Source of the DNA: JBBDIJ01 sp040880485
GTDB taxonomy: Bacteria; Bacteroidota; Rhodothermia; Balneolales; Balneolaceae
Direction: 5' to 3'
Assembly: GCA_040880485.1 (NCBI GenBank)
Contig: JBBDIJ010000005.1
Span: 62,001 to 126,000, forward strand
DNA length: 64,000 bases
Numbering within the stretch: position 1 is the first letter of the stretch; every line of letters starts with the position of its first letter. A model generated the notes under the pieces. That model was given only the letters and a program-made list of their open reading frames with translations, was not told where the DNA came from and did no database searches. The position numbers and the translations under genes are program-made. This document shows positions 42,218-50,364 of the stretch, piece after piece.

Positions 42218-42760
42218 ATGAAGAAGCTCTCACTACTCGCTGTAATAACAACACTCATCGCGATCTCCATACAGCCAGCTCAGGTTCAGGCGCAAGGAAC
42301 GACAATTGGGTTTGTAGACCCTCATGTAATTCTTGAGCGTATGCCCGAGATGAGAGCTGTACAGCAACGCCTTCAGAATTTCTATGAACGCAGAATCTCT
42401 GAAATTGAGACAAAAGAGAGTGAGCTTCAGACGGCCGTACAGCAGTATGAACAGAGAAGTGGAGTGATCTCGGATGCCGCAAGAGAGCGGGAAGAGGAGC
42501 GTCTGGGACAGTTGGATATGGAACTTCGGCAATCACAGGGGCAACTGGAGCAGGAATTTGAGGAGAGAAGGGCAGAGCTGATGTCACCGCTGATTGAACA
42601 GATCGAAGAGGCGATCAGTTCTGTGGCTACTTCCCGTTCCATCGATCTGATACTCAACACCCGTACCTCCACAGGGGATGTGATTATTCTCTATGTTACA
42701 GAAGAGATGCAGCAGCAGAACGATATAACCGATGCTGTGATGCAGAATCTTGGTATTTGA
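42218..42760 (+). CDS. OmpH/Skp periplasmic chaperone 3
   Basis: A 180-residue Skp-family protein: signal peptide (MKKLSLLAVITTLIAISIQP), TTIGFVDPHVILERMPEMRA, a coiled-coil arm, and SIDLILNTRTSTGDVIILYV at the end. It is closer to copy 2 than to copy 1 (shared LERMPEM/LEALPEM start and the same arm length), suggesting a recent tandem duplication. The convergent vWA gene follows. Confidence 0.9.
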   Translation: MKKLSLLAVITTLIAISIQPAQVQAQGTTIGFVDPHVILERMPEMRAVQQRLQNFYERRISEIETKESELQTAVQQYEQRSGVISDAAREREEERLGQLDMELRQSQGQLEQEFEERRAELMSPLIEQIEEAISSVATSRSIDLILNTRTSTGDVIILYVTEEMQQQNDITDAVMQNLGI

Positions 42761-42818
42761 GCTCACATCCCATATCCAGCGTGACCCTGTGGCCGGAAGG
42801 CATTCAGTCCGAAAACAT

Positions 42819-43931
42819 TCAGCGAATATTACGAATTCGGTTGTTTATATAGTCGTGGAGTATATATCCGCCCAGCCGGTCGGGTGAGGCAAAATAGGCT
42901 CTTCCTCTATTGGCATCCGATAGTTCCCTGACAAAACTCTGAAGATAGGGATCTTGTGCAATCATGAAGGTTGTGATTGTGATCTTCTCCTTTTTGCAAA
43001 GTACCGCCTCATTAATGACCCGGTTTACGATCTTTCGGTCCAGGCCATAACTGTTTCTGTAGAATTTTCCATTCTCGATCATACATGAGGGTTTGCCGTC
43101 CGTTATCATGATGATCTGCCGGTTTCTGTTTTTCCGTCGTTGAAGTGTGTGCCTGGCCATTTGCAGGGCTTCAAGCGTATTGGTATGCCAGGGGCCTGCT
43201 GTTAACCAGGGAAGCTCTCCTGTTTCAATTTTCCACGCTTTATTTCCAAAGGCAACCAGATCGAGTGAATCTCCACTAAATCGGGTTGTAATCAGTTCAG
43301 AGAGTGCCATTGCCACTTTCTTGGCTGGAGTGATACGATCCTCGCCATAAAGAATCATGGAGTGGCTCAGATCTATTAACAGTACCGTGGATGTAGAAGT
43401 GTTGTGATCCGTTTCATGTACCGAAATATCGTCTTCCCGAAGATCGAAACGGTCGAGAGAACTGTGTCTAAGCACATTTAATACGGTCCCGGATGCATCG
43501 ATTCGAGAGTAGTCGTCACCGGCCCGGAGCAGACGTGTCTCCGGCTGCCTCTCCGTCCCCTTTCCGGTATTAACAGCAGGGTGTTGGCCGGCTTGTCCGG
43601 CAGAGATGTCGCTAAACAGTTCTTCAAGTGAGGACTTTCGAATGCTTTGACCGGCTTTTCTGGTAGGAACGAGCTGTTGATTTCGGTCGTCGAACCTTAG
43701 GTAGCCCCTCTTCTCAAGTTCATCCAGAAAGTCGCCGATACCATACCCGTCACCAAATTGCTTTGTGATCTCATACTCCTGATCGAGCTCAGTCAACCAT
43801 CGTACCGCTTCTTCAACCTCTCCACCGGAGAGAGAAAGCAGTTGCTTGAACAGGTCCCAGAGGGAGTCAAATGGCGTGGAATTTTTACTGTCAAAACGAT
43901 CTCCTTTCCATTTTTCGTAGCGAAATTTCAT
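42819..43931 (-). CDS. von Willebrand A-domain protein
   Basis: A 370-residue cytoplasmic protein. The C-terminal half is a vWA domain with an intact MIDAS: TVLLIDLSHSMIL (D-x-S-x-S), a Thr at about 245 and MITDGKPS. The N-terminal half is helical and charged (FDSLWDLFKQLLSLSG near residue 20). It resembles the CoxE/vWA proteins that usually pair with a MoxR-type AAA ATPase, but no ATPase gene adjoins. Exact role unknown. It has no signal peptide, so the ligand is intracellular. Confidence 0.75.
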   Translation of the reverse strand: MKFRYEKWKGDRFDSKNSTPFDSLWDLFKQLLSLSGGEVEEAVRWLTELDQEYEITKQFGDGYGIGDFLDELEKRGYLRFDDRNQQLVPTRKAGQSIRKSSLEELFSDISAGQAGQHPAVNTGKGTERQPETRLLRAGDDYSRIDASGTVLNVLRHSSLDRFDLREDDISVHETDHNTSTSTVLLIDLSHSMILYGEDRITPAKKVAMALSELITTRFSGDSLDLVAFGNKAWKIETGELPWLTAGPWHTNTLEALQMARHTLQRRKNRNRQIIMITDGKPSCMIENGKFYRNSYGLDRKIVNRVINEAVLCKKEKITITTFMIAQDPYLQSFVRELSDANRGRAYFASPDRLGGYILHDYINNRIRNIR

Positions 43932-44045
43932 AGGTATGACCGGGGTCTGTTAATGGTTCACCTGTTGTGATAACCACACCTGCCTATAGAACATTTCATT
44001 CTGGCCGTTTAATACTTGAAGACATTTTTTACCTTAATACCCGAG

Positions 44046-44708
44046 ATGGAAAATATACCTGACAGATACTGTTTGGAGAGATCACTGTGGAAACAGGGTT
44101 ATAATCGTGTTATGGGGTTGGATGAAGCGGGACGGGGTTGTCTGTGTGGTCCGGTTGTGGCTGCAGGAGTTATATTAGACCCCCACCAGCCTATAAGAGG
44201 CCTGCGAGACAGTAAAAAGGTATCTCAAAAAGAGAGAGAGAGAATGGAGGTGGAGATACAGAAAAAAGCTCTCTTCTGGACGGTTCAACGGTCAGAACCG
44301 GAGGAGATCGACCGCATTAATATTCTGCGCGCCTCTCTTGTTGCTATGGATCGATGCAGCAGAGAGAAGACTGCAAATCCCGATTTTCTCCTGATCGATG
44401 GAAATCGGTTTGGTTCTTCACCCATTCCCTACGAATGTGTCATCGGTGGGGACGACAAGAGTGCATCCATCGCTGCTGCATCCATTTTGGCTAAGGTGTC
44501 ACGAGATCGTATCATGACCCGGTTTCACGAGTCCTACCCTCATTATGGATGGAACAGGAACGTCGGATATCCTACGGCTGCGCATTACAAGGCTCTGCAA
44601 AGGTACGGGTATACTCCCCTGCATAGAAAAACCTTCAAGTTACGAACCGATCGGCCTTGTAGCAGCGATAACCCCCTTTCGGATAAAACCGGGTCACAGC
44701 AGAGCTAA
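44046..44708 (+). CDS. rnhB: Ribonuclease HII
   Basis: Removes RNA from RNA/DNA hybrids and misincorporated ribonucleotides; 220 residues. It has YNRVMGLDEAGRGCLCGPVV with the catalytic Asp-Glu, LRDSKKVSQKERE, PDFLLIDGNRF (third acidic residue), and IGGDDKSASIAAASILAKVSRD, as in the family. ATG 44046 is preferred to TTG 44016, since the family starts close to it. It converges on rodA with a four-base overlap. Confidence 0.95.
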   Translation: MENIPDRYCLERSLWKQGYNRVMGLDEAGRGCLCGPVVAAGVILDPHQPIRGLRDSKKVSQKERERMEVEIQKKALFWTVQRSEPEEIDRINILRASLVAMDRCSREKTANPDFLLIDGNRFGSSPIPYECVIGGDDKSASIAAASILAKVSRDRIMTRFHESYPHYGWNRNVGYPTAAHYKALQRYGYTPLHRKTFKLRTDRPCSSDNPLSDKTGSQQS

Positions 44709-45952
44709 TTATATATACTGAAAGATCGTTTGTTATAGTCGAGGTTCAGGCAGATGGCAATCATGATCGAGTAAGAGATAAAAGACGAGCCTCCATAACT
44801 GACAAATGGAAGTGGAAGTCCGATCACAGGAATGAGGCCGGTTGCGCTCCCGATGTTAAACAGAAAGTGGAAAAAGAGAATAGCTGCCACACTCACGGTA
44901 AACAGTTGTGCAAAGGAGTGCTTTTGTTCACCTGCCATACCAATCAACTTCATAAACAGCATCAGGAAAAGCAGAAGTATCGTTACGGTTCCAACAAAAC
45001 CGAACTCCTCTCCAATCACACAGAAGATAAAGTCTGTCCACTGTTCCGGAAGAAATCTCAGCTGTGTCTGGGTTCCTTCCATAAATCCTTTGCCATAGAA
45101 ACCCCCGGACCCAATGGCTGTGGTAGCCTGAATGATATTCCAACCTGCACCCTGTGGATCCAGTGAGGGATTAACAAATGCTTCGACTCTTGCCCGTTGA
45201 TGAGGATAAAGCACCTGCTGTAGCATCAATTTTGTGCCCAGCAAAACCAGCAAACCCAGAACAAGGGAGGTGACACTCAGCCATGCTTTTTTTTGCAGAA
45301 AAAAAATAGCCACAGTAATGATCAATACGGCTACAAGCCCAGACACCCAGTTGATGACCGTAAGGTAAGTAATAATGGCAGGTGAGATGATAAGGAGGGA
45401 GACTCCATGCGGCAAGCCGGACCAGAAGAGCATGATTGGAATGATAGCCAGTAGAATGAGTGCAGTACCTGTATCATTTTGAAGAAAGATGATGAACGCC
45501 GGGATGAAAAGGAGTAGCGTGGTCATCAACGCTGTCCCCAGATTTTCACTCGACAAATTTCTTCTGTGAGAAAGATAGGTTGCTGTGGCCATTATCGAAG
45601 CGAGTTTCATGAACTCACTGATCTGTATATTGACCGGGCCGATGGGAAGCCAGCGTCGTGCTCCTCCGGCTTCTATTCCCCAGAAAATTGTCGCGATTCC
45701 TAACAACAGACATAAAGCATAGAGTGCATATGCGATCTGATGAAAGGAGCGTGGTGGGGTGAACTGTATGAACACCATTACTACGACCGCGAGTGTGAAC
45801 CAGGCGACCTGACTATAAAAATTGTTCTGAATATTCGGGGAGAGGAACTCCGAAACCGGTCCCTGTGTGGCACTGTAGATGGCTATCAGGCCAGTTGCAG
45901 AGAGTGCAACCCATACGAAAACGAGAAACCAGTTAAATTCATGTGCTCTCAT
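44705..45952 (-). CDS. rodA: Rod-shape SEDS glycosyltransferase RodA
   Basis: A 415-residue peptidoglycan polymerase of the SEDS family with about ten spans, partner of PBP2 in the elongasome. It has the catalytic-loop region GFYGKGFMEGTQTQLRFLPEQWTDFIF, VIGEEFGFVG, and the C-terminal PVIGLPLPFVSYGGSSFISY, the RodA/FtsW signature. It is last in the mre operon, four bases overlapping mrdA. Confidence 0.95.
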   Translation of the reverse strand: MRAHEFNWFLVFVWVALSATGLIAIYSATQGPVSEFLSPNIQNNFYSQVAWFTLAVVVMVFIQFTPPRSFHQIAYALYALCLLLGIATIFWGIEAGGARRWLPIGPVNIQISEFMKLASIMATATYLSHRRNLSSENLGTALMTTLLLFIPAFIIFLQNDTGTALILLAIIPIMLFWSGLPHGVSLLIISPAIITYLTVINWVSGLVAVLIITVAIFFLQKKAWLSVTSLVLGLLVLLGTKLMLQQVLYPHQRARVEAFVNPSLDPQGAGWNIIQATTAIGSGGFYGKGFMEGTQTQLRFLPEQWTDFIFCVIGEEFGFVGTVTILLLFLMLFMKLIGMAGEQKHSFAQLFTVSVAAILFFHFLFNIGSATGLIPVIGLPLPFVSYGGSSFISYSIMIAICLNLDYNKRSFSIYN

Positions 45953-47796
45953 TCGGTAATCTCCAGGCCCTCTTCAGGCTCTTCAACTGTGGGTTCGAAA
46001 TTGAGCACATGGTTTAAAATATGGGAACGATTGATTTCGCCCGTCAGATACTTCTCTGTAAGCAGTGATGCGATCGGAGCTGCAGAACTGGATCCGAATC
46101 CGCCGTTCTCGACCAGGACGGCAATGGCAATTTCGGGTTCTTCCGCTGGTGCATAAGTAATAAACCAGCCGTGGTTGTTCCCATGTGGATTTTGTGCAGT
46201 GCCGGTTTTACCCGCCACTTCTATATCGTCAAGTGAGGCATAGTAAAGAACCGCCCCATGTGTCATCGCAGCTTTCATCCCATCACGAACGACTTCAAGA
46301 TGTGATTCCTGAATCCATTCGATGCGCTGAAGATTTTTTTCGGTATGAACCTGGTCCCCATCAGGGGAGCGAACTGTGCGAACAAGGTGAGGCTGAACCC
46401 GGAATCCTCCATTTGCAATCACTGAGACGGCTACAGCAAGCTGGAGTGGAGTAGCAGAAATAAAACCCTGACCCACCCCGAAATTGATCAGATCACCGGT
46501 CCCCCAGGCTCGAACACCAATATTTTGATTCATCCAGGTGCTGTCGGGAATGATTCCGGAATTCTCGGAAGGCAGGTCTATGCCGGTACGTGCCCCGAAA
46601 CCGAAGTCCTTTATCAGGTCACTCCATCTGTTGAGATAGCCTCTTGATGCAACCATATCCATCAAGGCGAAAAAATAGGTATTGCTTGAGTACATCAACG
46701 CACGTCTCATATCATAATCACCAGGATCGGCCAGGTCGCCATAACGGCGTCCTCTAAAGTAGTAGCCTGGATTGTGAATCGTTCTGGAGGGAGTTACAAT
46801 TCCGAGGTGCAGCCCGACGAGTCCTGCGAAGGGTTTGAATGTAGAGCCGGGTGGCTGTCGCGAGGAAATAGCGCGATGGAAGAGTGGTTGCTCGGGATCG
46901 CTATTGATGTCTGCCCAGTACTCTGTGTCGAGCCTGCCGGCCAGCCTCTCCACATTAAACTGTGGTGAACTGGCGATGGCCAGTATTTCACCGCTGCCTG
47001 GATCGATGGCAACAACTCCTCCCCGTTTGCCGGACATTAGCTCTTCGGCAAGCTGCTGCAGGCCGGCATCGAGTGTCGTAATAATGTTGTTTCCCTGAAC
47101 GGGTCGACTGCTCATTTCACCCTCAGTATACGTTCCAAGTGCCTGCCCGAGAGCGTTTACCCGAATGTATTCTGTGCCAAGTTCTCCCCTTAAAAGATCT
47201 TCATAACTCATTTCGAGTCCACTTTTTCCAATCTTGTCCCCAAGGCGGATCCGGGAAGTACCGAGGTACTCATCACGCGAGGCCTCACGCAGATATCCAA
47301 AGGTGTGTGAAGCATGAATCGGGAGAGGGTAATAGCGTTTGCTCTCTATTTGATGACCAATTCCGGGCAGCTGCCAAATATTCTCCTGTATATTTGAAAA
47401 GGCCTGAAAACTCACTTCCGTTACCAGTCTGGAGGTTCTGTGCCAGGAGTAACTCTGCGCTTCTTCAATTCGAAGAAGTAGATCCGACTGCTCCATCTCC
47501 AACAGTTCGGATAGCAGTGGAAGGCGGGACATGTCAAAACTGGCCGGATTGATTGTGATGGAGTAAATCGGTTCATTCTCAACAAGAATCTCTCCATTTC
47601 GATCCAGTATCAGCCCTCTTGCCGGGTTCACAAACTCCTGACGGAGATGATTCTGTTTACTAATCGGAGAGTATTTCTCATAATCCAGAATCTGTAGCTG
47701 AAAGATACGGCCCAGTATAATCAACCATGCGATGAGTACAATCGATTGAAGTATCCGAACCGAAACTTTGGTTCTTCGACTGGCGGAGAGGTGCAT
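45949..47796 (-). CDS. mrdA: Penicillin-binding protein 2 (transpeptidase)
   Basis: A 615-residue monofunctional class B PBP, the elongation transpeptidase paired with RodA. One N-terminal span (ILQSIVLIAWLIILGRIFQLQ), then the pedestal domain with NPARGLILDRNGEILVENEP. The transpeptidase domain has the SxxK motif in RQPPGSTFKPFAGL, SSN in MYSSNTYFF, and KTG in VAGKTGTAQNPHG. Its end overlaps rodA by four bases. Confidence 0.95.
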   Translation of the reverse strand: MHLSASRRTKVSVRILQSIVLIAWLIILGRIFQLQILDYEKYSPISKQNHLRQEFVNPARGLILDRNGEILVENEPIYSITINPASFDMSRLPLLSELLEMEQSDLLLRIEEAQSYSWHRTSRLVTEVSFQAFSNIQENIWQLPGIGHQIESKRYYPLPIHASHTFGYLREASRDEYLGTSRIRLGDKIGKSGLEMSYEDLLRGELGTEYIRVNALGQALGTYTEGEMSSRPVQGNNIITTLDAGLQQLAEELMSGKRGGVVAIDPGSGEILAIASSPQFNVERLAGRLDTEYWADINSDPEQPLFHRAISSRQPPGSTFKPFAGLVGLHLGIVTPSRTIHNPGYYFRGRRYGDLADPGDYDMRRALMYSSNTYFFALMDMVASRGYLNRWSDLIKDFGFGARTGIDLPSENSGIIPDSTWMNQNIGVRAWGTGDLINFGVGQGFISATPLQLAVAVSVIANGGFRVQPHLVRTVRSPDGDQVHTEKNLQRIEWIQESHLEVVRDGMKAAMTHGAVLYYASLDDIEVAGKTGTAQNPHGNNHGWFITYAPAEEPEIAIAVLVENGGFGSSSAAPIASLLTEKYLTGEINRSHILNHVLNFEPTVEEPEEGLEITE

Positions 47797-47808
47797 TGTG
47801 AATTCCGT

Positions 47809-48279
47809 TTAACTGCGCGTGAGGTAGAGAAAACTGCCGGTGAGGGCGGTGTAAAGGCTGCCGGCAATCAGCATCGGACCTGCGGCATAGGAGGTAGCGT
47901 AGATTCCGGCAAAACTGCTGACAAAGACAAAAATGGCATTGTGAACAATTGTTGTAATTAGAAGTATCAGGAAAATCTGCCATAATATGAAGCGATTTTC
48001 CGAAATTTTATTCAGATATCCGTGAAAAAGAAAGATCAGCAGAGTCTTTGAAAAGAGGTTCAAGCCCCACAAATCGGTCATTGCATCCTGAAGCAGGCCG
48101 GCTCCGGCAGCAAAGAGGAGTGTCTCCGTTCGGTTTCTGTGTGTTGCTATCCATAACAGATAGATGAGTACAAGGTCCGCTTCACCTCCGTATACTTTGA
48201 GATGGCGAAGTAGTATGACCTGGATTGCGATGATAAACAGGCCGATAAAAATGTAGCGAATATTTTCAGACCGGATCAA
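47809..48279 (-). CDS. mreD: Rod-shape protein MreD-like
   Basis: A 156-residue inner-membrane protein with five or so spans, identified by its place between mreC and mrdA and its hydrophobicity profile; the sequence itself is poorly conserved in the family. It overlaps mreC by four bases (ATGA-type) and is 12 bases from mrdA. Role in the elongasome is inferred. Confidence 0.82.
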   Translation of the reverse strand: MIRSENIRYIFIGLFIIAIQVILLRHLKVYGGEADLVLIYLLWIATHRNRTETLLFAAGAGLLQDAMTDLWGLNLFSKTLLIFLFHGYLNKISENRFILWQIFLILLITTIVHNAIFVFVSSFAGIYATSYAAGPMLIAGSLYTALTGSFLYLTRS

Positions 48280-49115
48280 AATATCTCCTCCTGTTGCTGC
48301 ATCAGCTCCTCAATAGCCGGATCTGGCTGAAAGTGCATAATGAACCCCTCTGCCAGTGTATGGAGATTTACGAAAGGCCGAATCCATATCAATTGCGTCT
48401 CGACTCCTTCCAGGGGTTCAGTATGGCTCACATAGCCGATCGGAATACCTGGCGGATATTGATTGCTGTAACCGGATGTCTCTACAATTTGGCCGGGTTC
48501 CACTTCTATGGTCTGTGCAACATGCTGCATGAGCAACTCGTCGGAGCGGGTGCCTTCCCAGGTGACAATACCCAGGGCTCGTGAGCCCTGAATACGGGCG
48601 CTGACTCTGAACAGAGAGTTAATGTAAGGCATTACCTGCGAATGGGAACGGGTTGTAAAGATGACTCTTCCAACGAGCCCGTCTGAATTAATCAGAGGCA
48701 TTCCTGCTTTTATTCCGTTAATCTCACCTGCATTTACGGTGATAGAGTTATTCATGCCCGTCAACTCCTTGGCTACAATGCGTACCGGGTGAAGAGAGAT
48801 CTCGGACTCTTCACGCAGGTCAAGCAACTCTCTTAATATTCGGTTCTGTTCCTCGACTGATCTCAGTCGGCTTAACTCATCCTGAAGCAGGGCATTTTGA
48901 CGATGAAGATAGGTGTTTGTGTTTAAAGCCTGCCGGTAGGTTCGAATGACGGAGAGCGGTTTTTCGAGATAGCTCAGGATCGTCACCGAAACAGTACGAG
49001 CACTGTGCAACCCTCCATCGTGTCGCGTAATAATCAATGAGATCGCGAATACGAGGATCAGGGCAGTAATAATATAATCTTTCGCATCCGTAATGCGCGG
49101 CAGTCCGAGTTGCAT
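48276..49115 (-). CDS. mreC: Rod-shape protein MreC
   Basis: A 279-residue periplasmic elongasome scaffold with one N-terminal span (DYIITALILVFAISLIIT), a coiled coil (TYLHRQNALLQDELSRLRSV) and the two beta-barrel domains, with the family segment GLVGRVIFTTRSHSQVMPY and INGIKAGMPLINSDGLVG. It starts 19 bases after mreB ends. Confidence 0.92.
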   Translation of the reverse strand: MQLGLPRITDAKDYIITALILVFAISLIITRHDGGLHSARTVSVTILSYLEKPLSVIRTYRQALNTNTYLHRQNALLQDELSRLRSVEEQNRILRELLDLREESEISLHPVRIVAKELTGMNNSITVNAGEINGIKAGMPLINSDGLVGRVIFTTRSHSQVMPYINSLFRVSARIQGSRALGIVTWEGTRSDELLMQHVAQTIEVEPGQIVETSGYSNQYPPGIPIGYVSHTEPLEGVETQLIWIRPFVNLHTLAEGFIMHFQPDPAIEELMQQQEEIF

Positions 49116-49134
49116 CCGAAGTCTATTGTCAGAG

Positions 49135-50208
49135 TCAGGTGATCACGCTTCTGTAGTAGTCGAGATTCTCCAGAATGGCACCGGTGCCTCGAACCACAGC
49201 GGTAAGCGGATCCTCTGCAATATGGACCGGGAGATCTGTTGTCTCCATAATCAGCTTGTCGAGGTTCTTCAACAGTGCGCCACCTCCGGTAAGCATGATT
49301 CCACGATCCAGAATGTCCGCCGAGAGTTCGGGCGGTGTCTGTTCAAGGGATTTGGTAATGGCTTCCACAATCGTATTCACAGATTCAGTTAGTGCTTCCC
49401 GCACGTCTCTGGATGTTACCTGACGGGTACGTGGGACACCATTGACCAGATCTCGGCCTTTGGTGATCATCTCCAGCTCTTCATCGAGCGGAGCGGCAGA
49501 ACCGATCTCGCATTTGATTTTTTCTGCAGTGCGCTCCCCGATCAGAAGGTTGTGGTTCCGGCGAAAATAGTTAATGATATCGTCATTCAGTTCATCACCA
49601 CCGAGGCGGACAGATTGGGCGTGAACAATTCCGGAGAGGGCAATGACTGCAATTTCGGTTGTTCCACCACCGATATCGACAATCATGTTCCCAACCGGCT
49701 CGTGAACATTGAGCCCAATTCCAATCGCAGCGGCCATTGGCTCATCAACCAGGTATACCTCTTTGGCTCCGGCATGTTCGGCACTGTCCCGTACCGCCCG
49801 CCTTTCTACTTCCGTTATGCCACTCGGAACACATACGACCATCTGTCTGGTAGAGGAGTACCATTTCACCTTCACCTTCTTGATCATATCTCTGATCATC
49901 ACCTCTGCGACCTCAAAATCGGCGATTACACCATCCCGCAGCGGACGAACCGTTCGAATATTCTTGTGAGTCTTTTCGTGCATCAGCCGAGCTTCATGGC
50001 CTGTAGCCATTGCTTCGCCCCGGTTGTTGATTGCAACAATGGAGGGTTCATTCAGTACGATTCCACCATTTCTGGAGTAGATCAGAATATTGGCTGTTCC
50101 GAGATCGATGGCGATATCGTTGTACAGAAAATCGAACAACCCTTTTTTGGGCTGGGAATTGCTTTTAGAAGTCTTTGTTTCCTGAACCGATCTTTCCGGC
50201 ATCGACAT
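49135..50208 (-). CDS. mreB: Actin-like cell-shape protein MreB
   Basis: A 357-residue actin homologue that organises lateral-wall synthesis. The ATPase motifs are present: IAIDLGTANILIYSRNGG (phosphate 1), VCVPSGITEVERRAV, LVDEPMAAAIGIGL, IVDIGGGTTEIAVI (phosphate 2) and IMLTGGGALLKNLD (adenosine). It has an extra 25-residue Ser/Lys-rich N-terminus (SMPERSVQETKTSKSNSQPK) before the usual start. First gene of the mre operon; a palindrome overlaps its likely promoter (50292-50314). Confidence 0.97.
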   Translation of the reverse strand: MSMPERSVQETKTSKSNSQPKKGLFDFLYNDIAIDLGTANILIYSRNGGIVLNEPSIVAINNRGEAMATGHEARLMHEKTHKNIRTVRPLRDGVIADFEVAEVMIRDMIKKVKVKWYSSTRQMVVCVPSGITEVERRAVRDSAEHAGAKEVYLVDEPMAAAIGIGLNVHEPVGNMIVDIGGGTTEIAVIALSGIVHAQSVRLGGDELNDDIINYFRRNHNLLIGERTAEKIKCEIGSAAPLDEELEMITKGRDLVNGVPRTRQVTSRDVREALTESVNTIVEAITKSLEQTPPELSADILDRGIMLTGGGALLKNLDKLIMETTDLPVHIAEDPLTAVVRGTGAILENLDYYRSVIT

Positions 50209-50291
50209 GGATTTGATATGTTTTGGCTTTCAGGTATTGAACCCGCCTGAAATCGTTTATAAAACGGAGTCTTGATATAAAGGCACTATTC

Positions 50292-50314
50292 GAGACAAAA
50301 TACAATATTGTCTC
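50292..50314 (-). promoter_or_regulatory. Palindrome over the likely mreB promoter
   Basis: GAGACAA (50292-50298) and TTGTCTC (50308-50314) form a perfect inverted repeat with a nine-base centre. On the mreB strand TATTTTG (50302-50296) within it sits 20 bases after TTCG, a near match to the host promoter pattern, so a repressor bound here would block transcription. The regulator is unknown. Confidence 0.45.
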
Positions 50315-50341
50315 TCGATTTGCGAATGGAAATGCAGTTAA

Positions 50342-50357
50342 GAGGATTTGAATCCTC
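50342..50357 (-). terminator. Hairpin after purH
   Basis: GAGGATT (50342-50348) and AATCCTC (50351-50357) pair just beyond the purH stop. There is no T tract on either strand, so it would be a weak or factor-dependent terminator, or an mRNA 3' stabiliser. Confidence 0.35.
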
Positions 50358-50364
50358 CTGTTAA

